The position numbers and the translations under genes are program-made. Positions 40,754 to 48,974 of a stretch of DNA of 64,000 bases are shown one piece after another. Below the pieces are notes generated by a model. It did no database searches and was not told the DNA's origin. It worked only from the letters and a program-made list of their open reading frames with translations. Origin of the DNA: Planococcus circulans (GTDB taxonomy: Bacteria; Bacillota; Bacilli; Bacillales_A; Planococcaceae); assembly GCF_020023385.1 (NCBI RefSeq), contig NZ_JAIQCL010000004.1, forward strand, positions 186,001-250,000, read 5' to 3'. Position 1 is the first letter of the stretch. Each line of letters opens with the position of its first letter.

Positions 40754-41998
40754 GTGAAGATCTCGCTAGAGGAAGCAGTCAAGATGAACGCACAGCCATT
40801 CCGTTCAATTGAAGATTTGACACCTCTTTTAGAAGCGATCGGCGATGCAAAGTTTGTCCTTCTGGGAGAAGCGACACATGGAACATCCGAGTTTTATACA
40901 TGGCGGGCAGCTTTGACCAAAAGATTGATTCTGGAAAAAGGTTTTTCGATAATTGCTGTCGAAGGTGATTGGCCGTCTTCTCAACAGGTCAATCGCTACA
41001 TTAAAGATTTTAGCGATGATAATCCCCACCCGCATGAAGTGCTTCAGGCTTTTAAACGCTGGCCAACCTGGATGTGGGCAAATGAAGAAATTGCTGATTT
41101 TATTGGTTGGCTGAGAGAGCATAACCAGAAAACGCCACAAAAAGTCGGTTTTTACGGCATTGATGTTTACAGTTTGTGGGAATCCATGGAAGAAGTAATC
41201 CATTATCTATCAAAAACCAATCCGTCCGGTGGGGATGTCGAATTGGCAAAAGAAGCATTCGCCTGCTTTGAGCCCTTTAACCGGGAACCCGAAAATTATG
41301 GCGTGACTGCTGCGGACTTCTCCAAATCATGCGTGGAGGAGGTGTCCAAATTGCTGGCCTCCATCCGCTCGAACGAAGACCTGTATAAGGATTCATATGA
41401 GAGTGATTTGGATTTGAAGATCAATGCGCTGGTCCTGAAAAATGCTGAAGACTATTATCGGGCCATGGTACAAAGCGGGGAAATGTCTTGGAATATCCGG
41501 GATGAACACATGGTGGAAGCCATCAACGAGGTTCGGGATTACCACGGCACAGAAGCAAAAATCATTATCTGGGAGCACAATACCCATATCGGCGATGCCA
41601 GCGCCACCGATATGAAAAACGAAGGCATGACCAATGTCGGGCAAATTCTCCGTGAGCAAAACCGCACGGCAGATGTTTATGCAGTGGGCTTCGGCACGCA
41701 TTCCGGAACGGTCATTGCTGCACCTTCCTGGGGAGATCCTGCCGAAGAAATGGCCGTTCCACCTGCAACACCGAATACGTGGGAAGATTTTCTGCATCGG
41801 ACCGGCGCTTTCAACAAATTTCTGCTGTTCCATTCGGAGAATTTCGCTCTTTTTGATCGCTGGGTTGGCCATCGTGCAATCGGTGTCGTCTATAACCCTG
41901 AATTCGAGGCATATGGCAATTACGTTCCTTCAAAAATGTCACAGCGATATGATGCTTTTATTTTCCTTGACCACACCCACGCGCTTCGCCCGCTTTAA
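40754..41998 (+). CDS. Erythromycin esterase family protein
   Basis: A 414-residue protein of the EreA/ChaN-like esterase superfamily. Key residues are in GEATHGTSEF (Glu39, His42) and AVEGDWP (Glu70), then WEHNTHIGDA with the second His and GVVYNPEFEAYGNYVP at the end. Family members range from macrolide esterases to enzymes with unknown targets in Bacilli, so resistance should not be assumed. GTG at 40754 is taken as start because AAAAGGGG is 9 nt before it; the TTG at 40745 touches that site. Monocistronic or read with the next gene. Confidence 0.88.
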   Translation: MKISLEEAVKMNAQPFRSIEDLTPLLEAIGDAKFVLLGEATHGTSEFYTWRAALTKRLILEKGFSIIAVEGDWPSSQQVNRYIKDFSDDNPHPHEVLQAFKRWPTWMWANEEIADFIGWLREHNQKTPQKVGFYGIDVYSLWESMEEVIHYLSKTNPSGGDVELAKEAFACFEPFNREPENYGVTAADFSKSCVEEVSKLLASIRSNEDLYKDSYESDLDLKINALVLKNAEDYYRAMVQSGEMSWNIRDEHMVEAINEVRDYHGTEAKIIIWEHNTHIGDASATDMKNEGMTNVGQILREQNRTADVYAVGFGTHSGTVIAAPSWGDPAEEMAVPPATPNTWEDFLHRTGAFNKFLLFHSENFALFDRWVGHRAIGVVYNPEFEAYGNYVPSKMSQRYDAFIFLDHTHALRPL

Positions 41999-42095
41999 GA
42001 TAGATCGGACAGCTCTTTTGGAGCATTGTTCTTCGCCCTAAAATTTTTTGAATGTTATGATAAAAACAGACTTACCTAAAGGAGCTGTACTGATA

Positions 42096-43031
42096 ATGAC
42101 GGAAAAGGCGCAACTTGGAAAGACAGGCTTATATATCAATCCGATCGGCCTCGGCATAAATGCTGTAGGCGGACACAATCTTTACCCAGATTTAAATGAA
42201 GATACCGGCAAGGAGCTGGTACACGCCGGCATTGATAACGGACTCAACTTTATTGATACGGCTTACGCTTACGGCTATGGCCGCTCAGAGGAATTATTGG
42301 GAGAAGTGCTGCAGGAATCCGGAGCCCGCCAGGAAATGGTGGTGGCGACCAAAGGCGCTCAACGACGGCAAGGCGATGAACACATCACCGACAATTCACC
42401 TACGTTCTTGAAACAGGCGGTGGAAGACAGCCTCAAGCGCCTGCAGACCGATTATATCGATTTGTTCTACATCCATTTTCCAGATGAACAAACACCGAAA
42501 GCTGAAGCTGTCGGCGCTCTGCAACGCTTAAAAGAAGAAGGCAAAATCCGTTCAATCGGTGTCTCGAATTTTTCCATGGAACAATTAAAGGATGCCAATA
42601 AAGACGGCTATGTGGACGTTTTCCAAGGCGAATACAACTTGTTGAAACGCGAGGCTGAAGAAGATTATTTCCCTTATGTAAAAGAGCATGGCATTTCCTA
42701 TGTTCCCTACTTCCCATTTGCAGCAGGCTTGCTTGCAGGGAAATACGATCAAACCAAAACCTTCAACGATTTACGGACAAATATGCCTCATCTTCAAGGA
42801 AAAGAATTCGAACGCAACTTGGAGAAAGTGCGGAGACTGAAGGACCTGGCTGAAGCGAAAGGAGCCGATACAGTCCATGTTGTATTGGCCTGGTACCTGG
42901 CACGCCCTGAAATCGACGGTGTGATTCCTGGAGCCAAACGCGCGGATCAAGTGCTATCGAACTTGAGCGCTTTGGACGTTCAGCTGAGTACGGAAGAAAT
43001 TCTTGAAATCGGTTCTATTTTCAAAAGTTAA
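42096..43031 (+). CDS. Aldo/keto reductase
   Basis: A 311-residue TIM-barrel NADPH reductase. The catalytic tetrad is complete: Asp54 and Tyr59 in [11 protein letters not shown], Lys86 in VATKGA and His127 in YIHFPD. IGVSNFS and the coenzyme loop [12 protein letters not shown] are also seen. Family members reduce carbonyls in detoxification or sugar metabolism. ATG at 42096 has AAAGGAG 11 nt upstream, a little long; the open frame reaches 42048 but lacks a ribosome site. Terminated by a strong hairpin. Confidence 0.93.
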   Translation: MTEKAQLGKTGLYINPIGLGINAVGGHNLYPDLNEDTGKELVHAGIDNGLNFIDTAYAYGYGRSEELLGEVLQESGARQEMVVATKGAQRRQGDEHITDNSPTFLKQAVEDSLKRLQTDYIDLFYIHFPDEQTPKAEAVGALQRLKEEGKIRSIGVSNFSMEQLKDANKDGYVDVFQGEYNLLKREAEEDYFPYVKEHGISYVPYFPFAAGLLAGKYDQTKTFNDLRTNMPHLQGKEFERNLEKVRRLKDLAEAKGADTVHVVLAWYLARPEIDGVIPGAKRADQVLSNLSALDVQLSTEEILEIGSIFKS

Positions 43032-43037
43032 CCTAAA

Positions 43038-43070
43038 ATAAAAGGCGACCCACAGGGGGGCGCCTTTTAT
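43038..43070. terminator. Bidirectional terminator after the aldo/keto reductase gene
   Basis: ATAAAAGGCG and CGCCTTTTAT form a perfect 10-bp stem with ACCC/GGGG pairing inside the loop; T-rich on both strands. Confidence 0.88.
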
Positions 43071-43074
43071 GATT

Positions 43075-43752
43075 TTATCTGAATTCGCCATCATTGATAT
43101 TATACAAATAACTCCAGTTATCCGCTTTATACAACTCATGGAATGTAATGCGTTCCCCTGTTCCCAAGGTCACTTCTTCTCCAGAAATCGCTACAACCAT
43201 TGCTGTCCCTGTGTTATCCAGGTTCAAGTAGACATCTCCGATAGAAGGACGGATGGCGTTCTTCTCCCGCAATACTTCCTCCAACTGAGCATCCTGCTCC
43301 AGTTGTTCAGCTGAAACCTTGGATTTATCAAAGTAGACGATATCGTTGCTGCCTTGTTCTTCTCCAGGTGCCATAACAAGGAATTCTTTTGATTTCACTG
43401 TGTTCTGGCGAGTGGTGATGACATTATTCCCTTCAACCGACTCTACTTTTTCAAACTCATTCAGCGAATAATGATCCATGTAATCGGGATCTGGTTTGGT
43501 GATTAGAATATAACCGCCTTCTTCTGCTGGCAGATCCTCACGCAAAGTGTATCGAGACCCAAAGAATAAGAAGGAATCCATATGCTTCGGTTTGTAGAAT
43601 GTGACCTCATCAGCCTTGCTGGCCACTTGTTCCATATCTTTGACGCGGAACATCAGCACCGACTTCTTAGCTAGCGGCTTCACAGAATACACCTTGTGTA
43701 ATTCATTTTGATAATAAACGAATTGCCCTTTTCTTACTTGCAGTAATTTCAT
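43075..43752 (-). CDS. Conserved-looking protein of unknown function
   Basis: A 225-residue soluble protein without signal peptide or membrane span. The N-terminal half reads like a small beta-rich domain (MKLLQVRKGQFVYYQNELHK, then VTFYKPKHM), which recalls SH3/KOW-like barrels; the middle has an acidic helix (SAEQLEQDAQLEEVL) and the C-terminal part another beta-rich stretch ending LYNINDGEFR. I do not recognise a family. GGAGGGTGAATT before the ATG and a terminator after the stop show it is a real gene. It diverges from the small gene at 43881. Confidence 0.75.
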   Translation of the reverse strand: MKLLQVRKGQFVYYQNELHKVYSVKPLAKKSVLMFRVKDMEQVASKADEVTFYKPKHMDSFLFFGSRYTLREDLPAEEGGYILITKPDPDYMDHYSLNEFEKVESVEGNNVITTRQNTVKSKEFLVMAPGEEQGSNDIVYFDKSKVSAEQLEQDAQLEEVLREKNAIRPSIGDVYLNLDNTGTAMVVAISGEEVTLGTGERITFHELYKADNWSYLYNINDGEFR

Positions 43753-43880
43753 AATTCACCCTCCGATACTGTCATTGCCATGGCTTCATTCTAGAGGAAA
43801 AATAGATAGAAGTCCATGCAAGCACTCGAATTGTTTGGTATGCTACTAACACAAAACCATTAATGATGGAGGTACCTTGC

Positions 43881-44177
43881 ATGAATGATGAAAATAGAGA
43901 TGAATATATCATCAAGAAATACCAGCAGGATGAAGAAGTGATGGTCCAACTTTTTGTTCAATGGTGCACGAACCACCAATTGAACCCTGCCGAACTTTAT
44001 CAGCGGGCATATCCAGGACAACTGCAAAGCCCCGTCCTGACTGCCGCAATTGAACAGTCAGATGCAGCAGAATTGGAGATTGACCATGAAACATTGCTCG
44101 ACGTCCTTCAGCTGTTTGGAAATGACGATTTGGCATTTGTGGTTTCGGAAGAAATCGAAAAGCTTCCAAAAGAGTAA
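43881..44177 (+). CDS. Small acidic protein of unknown function
   Basis: A 98-residue acidic protein, MNDENRDEYIIKKYQQDEE at the start and VVSEEIEKLPKE at the end, probably all helical. GGAGG is 8 nt before the ATG and a bidirectional terminator overlaps the stop. No motif identified. It converges with another small gene. Confidence 0.7.
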   Translation: MNDENRDEYIIKKYQQDEEVMVQLFVQWCTNHQLNPAELYQRAYPGQLQSPVLTAAIEQSDAAELEIDHETLLDVLQLFGNDDLAFVVSEEIEKLPKE

Positions 44178-44210
44178 AAGATCCAGTGCAGCTGCACTCG
44201 ACCTTTTACT
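44173..44210. terminator. Long bidirectional hairpin between two small genes
   Basis: AGTAAAAG and CTTTTACT close a hairpin whose inside, AGTGCAGCTGCACT, is itself a perfect palindrome, so nearly all 38 bases pair. Both neighbouring stops lie in the outer arms. Confidence 0.85.
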
Positions 44211-44412
44211 TTTTGCGTTTTCGCAGCTCTTTTGCTTTATTTTCAATATAACTGGTCCGCAGATTTTCATAACGATTGGATGCTACATTGCTGTAGATCT
44301 TATCGAATTTCGAATCGTCTTCGACCGGCTCAGTTTCTTCCGCTTCAATTTCCTCTGCTTCTGCAGATTCTGGACGTTCTCCCAGCTCTTCTTCTTTTTT
44401 TTGCTCTACCAT
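44206..44412 (-). CDS. Small charged protein of unknown function
   Basis: A 68-residue protein with a strongly acidic first half (Glu-rich) and a basic second half that contains FDKIYSNVASNRYENLR and ends in a run of Lys and Arg. The ATG at 44412 has AAGGGG 9 nt upstream; a terminator overlaps the stop. The charge split is unusual, and the second half looks like a helix that could bind RNA or an acidic partner; that is a guess. Family not recognised. Confidence 0.6.
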   Translation of the reverse strand: MVEQKKEEELGERPESAEAEEIEAEETEPVEDDSKFDKIYSNVASNRYENLRTSYIENKAKELRKRKK

Positions 44413-44493
44413 CACCAAACACCCCTTCTTCTGATTCTCGTTACCAGAAAGTTTCCCTTCATTCCCCCTCCCTAAACAAAGGGAAGGCCGCCT

Positions 44494-45444
44494 TCAGACA
44501 GTCTGTTTCACATTTTTTAATGCTTGCCCAAGAAATCCAGCAAGTTCAAGCATGCCAAACTTCCCAGCTTCCGCTTCTGCATCAGCGTTGTAGTTGGTAT
44601 TCGTGTTGACATCATACGTGAAAATTTCACCTTGAGCATTGCGGATGAATTCAATCCCCGCTATGTCAATTCCATTTTGGTGCAAGAAAGCTTCGTATTT
44701 CTTCAGAATGGAATCGTCAAAACCATCAATCACCTGGAACTTCGGTTTTTCTTCCGTTTCTTCACCAACCGGACAGAACAGGTCATCAATCCGGCAAGCA
44801 TCTGCAGGGCATAACTCAAATCCTTCAGAAGTATCGACTTGAACTGCATAGACAAACTTACCGCCGACAAATTCGCAGCGCGTGATGAATGGCTCCGGTG
44901 CCTGAATGTACTCCTGGATCAGAGTGATGCCGTCGATGGACGGTTCGAATTCAGGGCCATCCACATATTCTTTCAGCGCTTCAAGCGAATGGAATAACCG
45001 GACGCCTAAGCCTTTTCCGGCACGGTTATGCTTGGTGATGAAGGATGGTACGCCCATCTTCTCAGCAGCTGTTAAAATCTGCTCTTTGCCATTGGCGGCA
45101 ATCGTTTTCGGTGTCCGGATCCCTCCTGCATTCAATGCCATATACTGATTGACCTTGCTGACTTCCAGGCGCAGCGCGCGGCTGCCATTAAAAACGGTGC
45201 GCCCATGATGTTCCAGCCAGACCAGCAGGGATTCCGTCATTTCAGGTGCAAAACGATGGCCTCTTGTATGGGAAGAAGCGCTCATCCGGCTGTAGAAAAC
45301 CCCTTCAGGCGGTATTTCGTTCAAATCCACTAGGCTTTCATCGATAAACCAGTCTTCATAAGGCAACCCCAATTCATCGAGCCGCTTAAAAAGATGCTCA
45401 GTCCATTCTTCATTTTCATGGATAACATAAATTTTTTCCGTCAT
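44494..45444 (-). CDS. ATP-grasp protein (RimK-like carboxylate-amine ligase)
   Basis: A 316-residue ATP-grasp enzyme. Visible parts are the N-terminal Rossmann-like domain, the early ATP-lid stretch FITKHNRAGKGLGVRLFHS (about residues 134-152), the EYIQAPEPFITRCEFVGGKFVYAVQV strand pair, and the metal-binding end FTYDVNTNTNYN. Similar proteins join an amino acid to a carboxylate, as in RimK, lysine or mycosporine biosynthesis, but no carrier protein or partner gene is near. GGGAGG precedes the ATG. Transcribed alone; the 210 bp upstream shows no clear promoter. Confidence 0.86.
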   Translation of the reverse strand: MTEKIYVIHENEEWTEHLFKRLDELGLPYEDWFIDESLVDLNEIPPEGVFYSRMSASSHTRGHRFAPEMTESLLVWLEHHGRTVFNGSRALRLEVSKVNQYMALNAGGIRTPKTIAANGKEQILTAAEKMGVPSFITKHNRAGKGLGVRLFHSLEALKEYVDGPEFEPSIDGITLIQEYIQAPEPFITRCEFVGGKFVYAVQVDTSEGFELCPADACRIDDLFCPVGEETEEKPKFQVIDGFDDSILKKYEAFLHQNGIDIAGIEFIRNAQGEIFTYDVNTNTNYNADAEAEAGKFGMLELAGFLGQALKNVKQTV

Positions 45445-45654
45445 GCTGTATCCTCCCAGATGTGCAGCGCTTTAAACGCCATTTTTCTTCAACTACTGTA
45501 TCAGCCATAACTCGACTAAAGTTTCTGCACGAAATATTCAAACATTTATAGAATAAAATCAGTATACAATAATGTCCTTTAATCTTACCAGCAAACTAGA
45601 CTTTATCCTTTTTGCATATAAAAAATAAAATCGGAATGCCGGTTCACTCTCAAG

Positions 45655-46134
45655 TCACTTTGCAAAAGAAGCAGGCATGACCACTGCTGTCACTTCGCCT
45701 GTCGCACATAAAACATCACCAGCATACACTTCTGTTTTCACCTTGAATTTCTTCGGATGGACTTCTTCAACTTTTCCTACGGCCTTCAAAACGATTCCTT
45801 GAGGCGTCGGTTTCAAATAATCGACATGCAGCGAAGCCGTGACAAATCGCGGCGGTTCTTCCCCACTGCCAGGCTCAAAGCCGTTTTTCCGGTGCAATGC
45901 CAATGAAGCGGAACCGGTTCCGTGGCAGTCGACCAGCGAAGCGATCACCCCCCCGTAAACGAATCCGGGGATAGCCGTATGTACTTCCTTCGGTTCATAC
46001 AAAGTGACTGTTTCTTCGCCATCCCAGGCTGTACGGAATTGATGCCCTTCTTTATTGAGGCGGCCACAGCCGTAGCACCAGGCGAAGTCTTCCGGGTATT
46101 CGTCCTGAATTGCACTTACTGAATGGTTTTCCAT
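45655..46134 (-). CDS. PaaI family thioesterase (hot-dog fold)
   Basis: A 159-residue hot-dog protein with an N-terminal CYGCGRLNKEGHQF segment, typical of a subgroup of PaaI/YiiD-like thioesterases, and the core block FVYGGVIASLVDCHGTGSASLAL in which the Asp is the likely catalytic residue, then SLHVDYLKPTPQG. It should cleave acyl-CoA of unknown chain type. GAGGAG lies 8 nt before the ATG. Single gene. Confidence 0.88.
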   Translation of the reverse strand: MENHSVSAIQDEYPEDFAWCYGCGRLNKEGHQFRTAWDGEETVTLYEPKEVHTAIPGFVYGGVIASLVDCHGTGSASLALHRKNGFEPGSGEEPPRFVTASLHVDYLKPTPQGIVLKAVGKVEEVHPKKFKVKTEVYAGDVLCATGEVTAVVMPASFAK

Positions 46135-46206
46135 AATTTACTCCTCTTTTCGTTGGGATATTTCTTCATGAACTAGACTTGCGCTAAGCTCACTTTTCAT
46201 TAGACA

Positions 46207-46251
46207 AAGGAAAGAGCATGATCCTTTTCATCAGATCATGCTCTTCCTTTT
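46207..46251. terminator. Orphan terminator-like hairpin
   Basis: AAAGGAAAGAGCATGATC pairs with GATCATGCTCTTCCTTT apart from one bulged base. T-rich ends on both strands, but no gene ends here. Confidence 0.6.
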
Positions 46252-46262
46252 TCCACCCCTCG

Positions 46263-46282
46263 AAAATCCTGAGGGATTTTTT
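46263..46282 (+). terminator. Second orphan hairpin with T run
   Basis: AAAATCC, loop TGAG, GGATTTT plus TT. Only 11 bp after the previous hairpin. Confidence 0.5.
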
Positions 46283-46717
46283 GCACGCGGAAAATTTTAT
46301 TAAATTCTTTCTACAAACTGTAAATCTCTGACGAAATATGAAACTCTCGTCATTGCAGTTTAGTCGCGCTGACTGTCACTTGCCGATAGGGCAGTTAGGT
46401 TCACATTTACTTCTCAGTGAATTTTTTTGGTTCTGCAGCCAGGCTTTCAATTGCACTTCCACAAAAAACTTACGGCTTACTGTTTGAAACACTTTCCGGA
46501 TAGAAACCCGAGTAACAATGGTCCCTGACAAGAGTGAATATCGTCAGTAAAGCAAATTTTCCGCCAAGGCTGTGCAGTTTCTCGTCTGAAGGCGATTCTG
46601 GATCGAATCCAGTCGTATTCTTCCGACGGTGATTCCGCCTTGTACTTTACATTACCCACCTTGTATTTAAATCTAAACCTAGTTTTTAAAATTTTTTTAT
46701 AAATTCTGAATAATATT

Positions 46718-46746
46718 TTTACATTTCTTCTTTCTGCCTCTATACT
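46718..46746 (+). promoter_or_regulatory. SigA-type promoter of pepF
   Basis: TTTACA (46718-46723), 17-nt spacer, TATACT (46741-46746), 43 nt before the ATG. Confidence 0.6.
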
Positions 46747-46788
46747 AATAATTAGTTCGAAAACCGTAATACATAGAGGAGAGATCAC

Positions 46789-48600
46789 ATGGTTAAAAGT
46801 TTGCCAGTACGTTCAGCGGTTCCTGTTGAAGAGACGTGGAATTTATCGAGTTTATTTTCAGATTCAGAAGAGTTTAACCGAGCCTTGGAAAGCTTGGAGC
46901 AGGATGCTGAAGCTCTCAGCCAAAAAACACAAGGCACGATTGCTGATGCCCCTTCGGCCATCCAGGCTTTAACAGATTATCTGGCTTTCCTTGAAAAATT
47001 AATCCCGCTGAGCACTTATGCCAGCTTAACAATCAGCACAGACCAAACCAATGACGAGGCTCAACTGCAGTCCAGTAAATTTGGAGCAGCTGCTGCTAAA
47101 ATCAGCAGCAAGCTTTCTTTCATCAACAGCGAGCTGCTCGCTTTGCCGAAAGAAACCTTGGAGCAGGCAATGCAGGAATCAACGGAATTCAAGGTATTCC
47201 TGGAAAAACTTCTCCGCAAAAAACCTTACCAGCTGCATCCTGAAGTGGAAAAAAGCCTTGCCGCTTATTCATCCACGTTCAGTGCGCCATACGGTCTTTA
47301 CAACACGACAAAAATGGTCGATATGAACTTTGAGGATTTTGAAGTGAATGGCCAAAAATATCCGCTCAGCTACGTCTCCTTTGAAGGCGACTGGGAAGCA
47401 GAGCCTGATACAGAGCTTCGCCGAGCAGCATTTGAAGCCTTTTCGAAGAAACTGAAGGATTATCAGCACACGACCGCCAAAACCTATGATATGCACTTGC
47501 AGACGGAAAAAACGACAGCAGATTTGCGCGGCTACGATAGCATATTTGATTACCTCCTCATCAACCAGGAAGTGGACCGCTCGCTCTACAACCGCCAAAT
47601 CGACTTGATCACCAAAGAGCTCGCGCCGCATATGCAGAAATACGCAAAATTATTACAGAAGGTCCATGGCCTCAACCGCATGACCTTTGCAGACTTGAAG
47701 ATTTCCCTGGACCCGAACTATGAGCCAGAAATCACCGTAGAAGAATCCAAAAAGTATATTGATGATTCCCTTTCCATCATGGGTCCCGATTACCTCGAAA
47801 TGATCGATCGGTCTTATTCCGAAAGATGGATCGACTTTGCTCAAAACAAAGGGAAATCGACCGGTGCTTTCTGTTCAAGTCCATACGGCGACCATCCGTA
47901 TATCCTGATTTCCTGGACCGGCCGCATGAATGAGGTTTTTGTGCTGGCCCACGAACTTGGGCACGCCGGCCATTTCTACAACGCCAACCGCGAGCAGAAT
48001 GCCCTTAACGCCCGGCCATCCCTTTACTTTATCGAAGCACCTTCTACGATGAATGAAATGCTGGTGGCCAACCACTTATTGAAGAACTCGGAAGATCCGA
48101 AATTCAAACGCTGGGTGATTTCTTCGATAGTGGCCAGAACCTATTACCATAATTTCGTGACACACTTGCTTGAAGCTGCTTATCAACGCAACGTATATGA
48201 ACGGATTGATGAAGGAAAAAGTGTCAACGCCAGCATTTTGAATAGCATCAAACGAGGTGTATTAGAGGAATTCTGGGGTGATGCGGTCGATATTACAGAG
48301 GGTGCCGAATTGACATGGATGCGCCAGCCGCATTATTACATGGGCTTGTATCCGTACACCTACAGTGCCGGATTGACCATCTCCACGCAAGTTTCCAAAC
48401 GGATACTGAACGAAGGCCAGCCAGCTGTCGACGAATGGCTGGAGGTCCTGAAAGCCGGCGGCACCAAAACACCGGTGGAGCTGGCACAAATGGCCGGAGT
48501 CGATATCACGACCGAACAGCCATTGCGTGACACCATCGCCTATATCGGCGAACTCGTGGATGAGCTGGAACGTCTGACAGAAGAAATCGAAAAAGAATAA
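46789..48600 (+). CDS. pepF: Oligoendopeptidase F
   Basis: A 603-residue M3-family zinc peptidase that cuts peptides of roughly 7-17 residues in the cytoplasm. The zinc motif HELGH is at residues 388-392 (VLAHELGHAGHF) and the third ligand Glu is in APSTMNEML about 25 residues later. The N-terminal SVPVEETWNLSSLF-like opening and GLYPYTYSAGL near the end are also typical. GAGGAGA stands before the ATG. It has its own promoter and terminator. PepF-like proteins can also degrade signal peptides or pheromones; a general turnover role is the safe call. Confidence 0.96.
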   Translation: MVKSLPVRSAVPVEETWNLSSLFSDSEEFNRALESLEQDAEALSQKTQGTIADAPSAIQALTDYLAFLEKLIPLSTYASLTISTDQTNDEAQLQSSKFGAAAAKISSKLSFINSELLALPKETLEQAMQESTEFKVFLEKLLRKKPYQLHPEVEKSLAAYSSTFSAPYGLYNTTKMVDMNFEDFEVNGQKYPLSYVSFEGDWEAEPDTELRRAAFEAFSKKLKDYQHTTAKTYDMHLQTEKTTADLRGYDSIFDYLLINQEVDRSLYNRQIDLITKELAPHMQKYAKLLQKVHGLNRMTFADLKISLDPNYEPEITVEESKKYIDDSLSIMGPDYLEMIDRSYSERWIDFAQNKGKSTGAFCSSPYGDHPYILISWTGRMNEVFVLAHELGHAGHFYNANREQNALNARPSLYFIEAPSTMNEMLVANHLLKNSEDPKFKRWVISSIVARTYYHNFVTHLLEAAYQRNVYERIDEGKSVNASILNSIKRGVLEEFWGDAVDITEGAELTWMRQPHYYMGLYPYTYSAGLTISTQVSKRILNEGQPAVDEWLEVLKAGGTKTPVELAQMAGVDITTEQPLRDTIAYIGELVDELERLTEEIEKE

Positions 48601-48614
48601 AGACAAATGACTTT

Positions 48615-48645
48615 AAAGCCGTGCGCCTATGCGTACGGCTTTTCA
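48615..48645 (+). terminator. Terminator of pepF
   Basis: AAAGCCGTGCGC pairs with GCGTACGGCTTT (one G-T pair), loop CTAT, then T. Confidence 0.88.
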
Positions 48646-48730
48646 GATTGCCGAGAACCTTCTATCAAGTATTGATTGGCAGAAGCTTGCTGCTCCGGCT
48701 ACACCCAAGGTTTTTATGAGCGTTTGGACT

Positions 48731-48810
48731 GAACGACTGCAAATCTCCACGAGCGACCATAAATCCTTTTGAACGCCCATAAATCCCCACGAGCGACCAT
48801 AAATGAACAA
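48731..48810. repeat. Four imperfect tandem repeats with exact 20-bp period
   Basis: Units begin at 48731, 48751, 48771 and 48791 and follow the pattern GARCGMCCATAAATCC plus four variable bases; CCACGAGCGACCATAAAT occurs exactly twice, 40 bp apart. The first unit is the most changed. It lies in the ~370-bp gap between the converging pepF and permease genes, where nothing else but terminators is seen. Confidence 0.85.
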
Positions 48811-48828
48811 TCCAACTATCAAATCACC

Positions 48829-48860
48829 AAAAAAGCTCTCTGCCGTGTCGGCAAAGAGCT
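48829..48860 (-). terminator. Terminator of the NCS2 permease gene
   Basis: AGCTCT-C-TGCCG, loop TGT, CGGCA-A-AGAGCT forms an 11-bp stem with one mismatch; T run on the minus strand. It stands about 115 bp after the stop. Confidence 0.75.
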
Positions 48861-48974
48861 CTTTCTATAAGCTTTTATCCAAATCCCCTCGAAAAATGGG
48901 GATGCTTGTACCGGTGCACTGGTTTCGCGCTACCAAAAACGCACGATCGACGCAATAACAGCACGAAGACTTTT

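Larger units (their letters stand above)
46135..46788. other. Intergenic region of 654 bp with orphan hairpins
   Basis: Lies between the diverging PaaI thioesterase and pepF genes. It holds two terminator-like hairpins (46207-46251, 46263-46282) that face the plus strand with no gene before them, and the pepF promoter at 46718. An open frame on the minus strand (46477-46788) has no ribosome site and is not believed. Nothing else was recognised. Confidence 0.65.

Noticed and set aside
46477..46788. 103-codon open frame opposite the pepF leader
   Set aside because: Its start sits on the pepF ribosome site, it has none of its own, and it runs through AT-rich promoter sequence.
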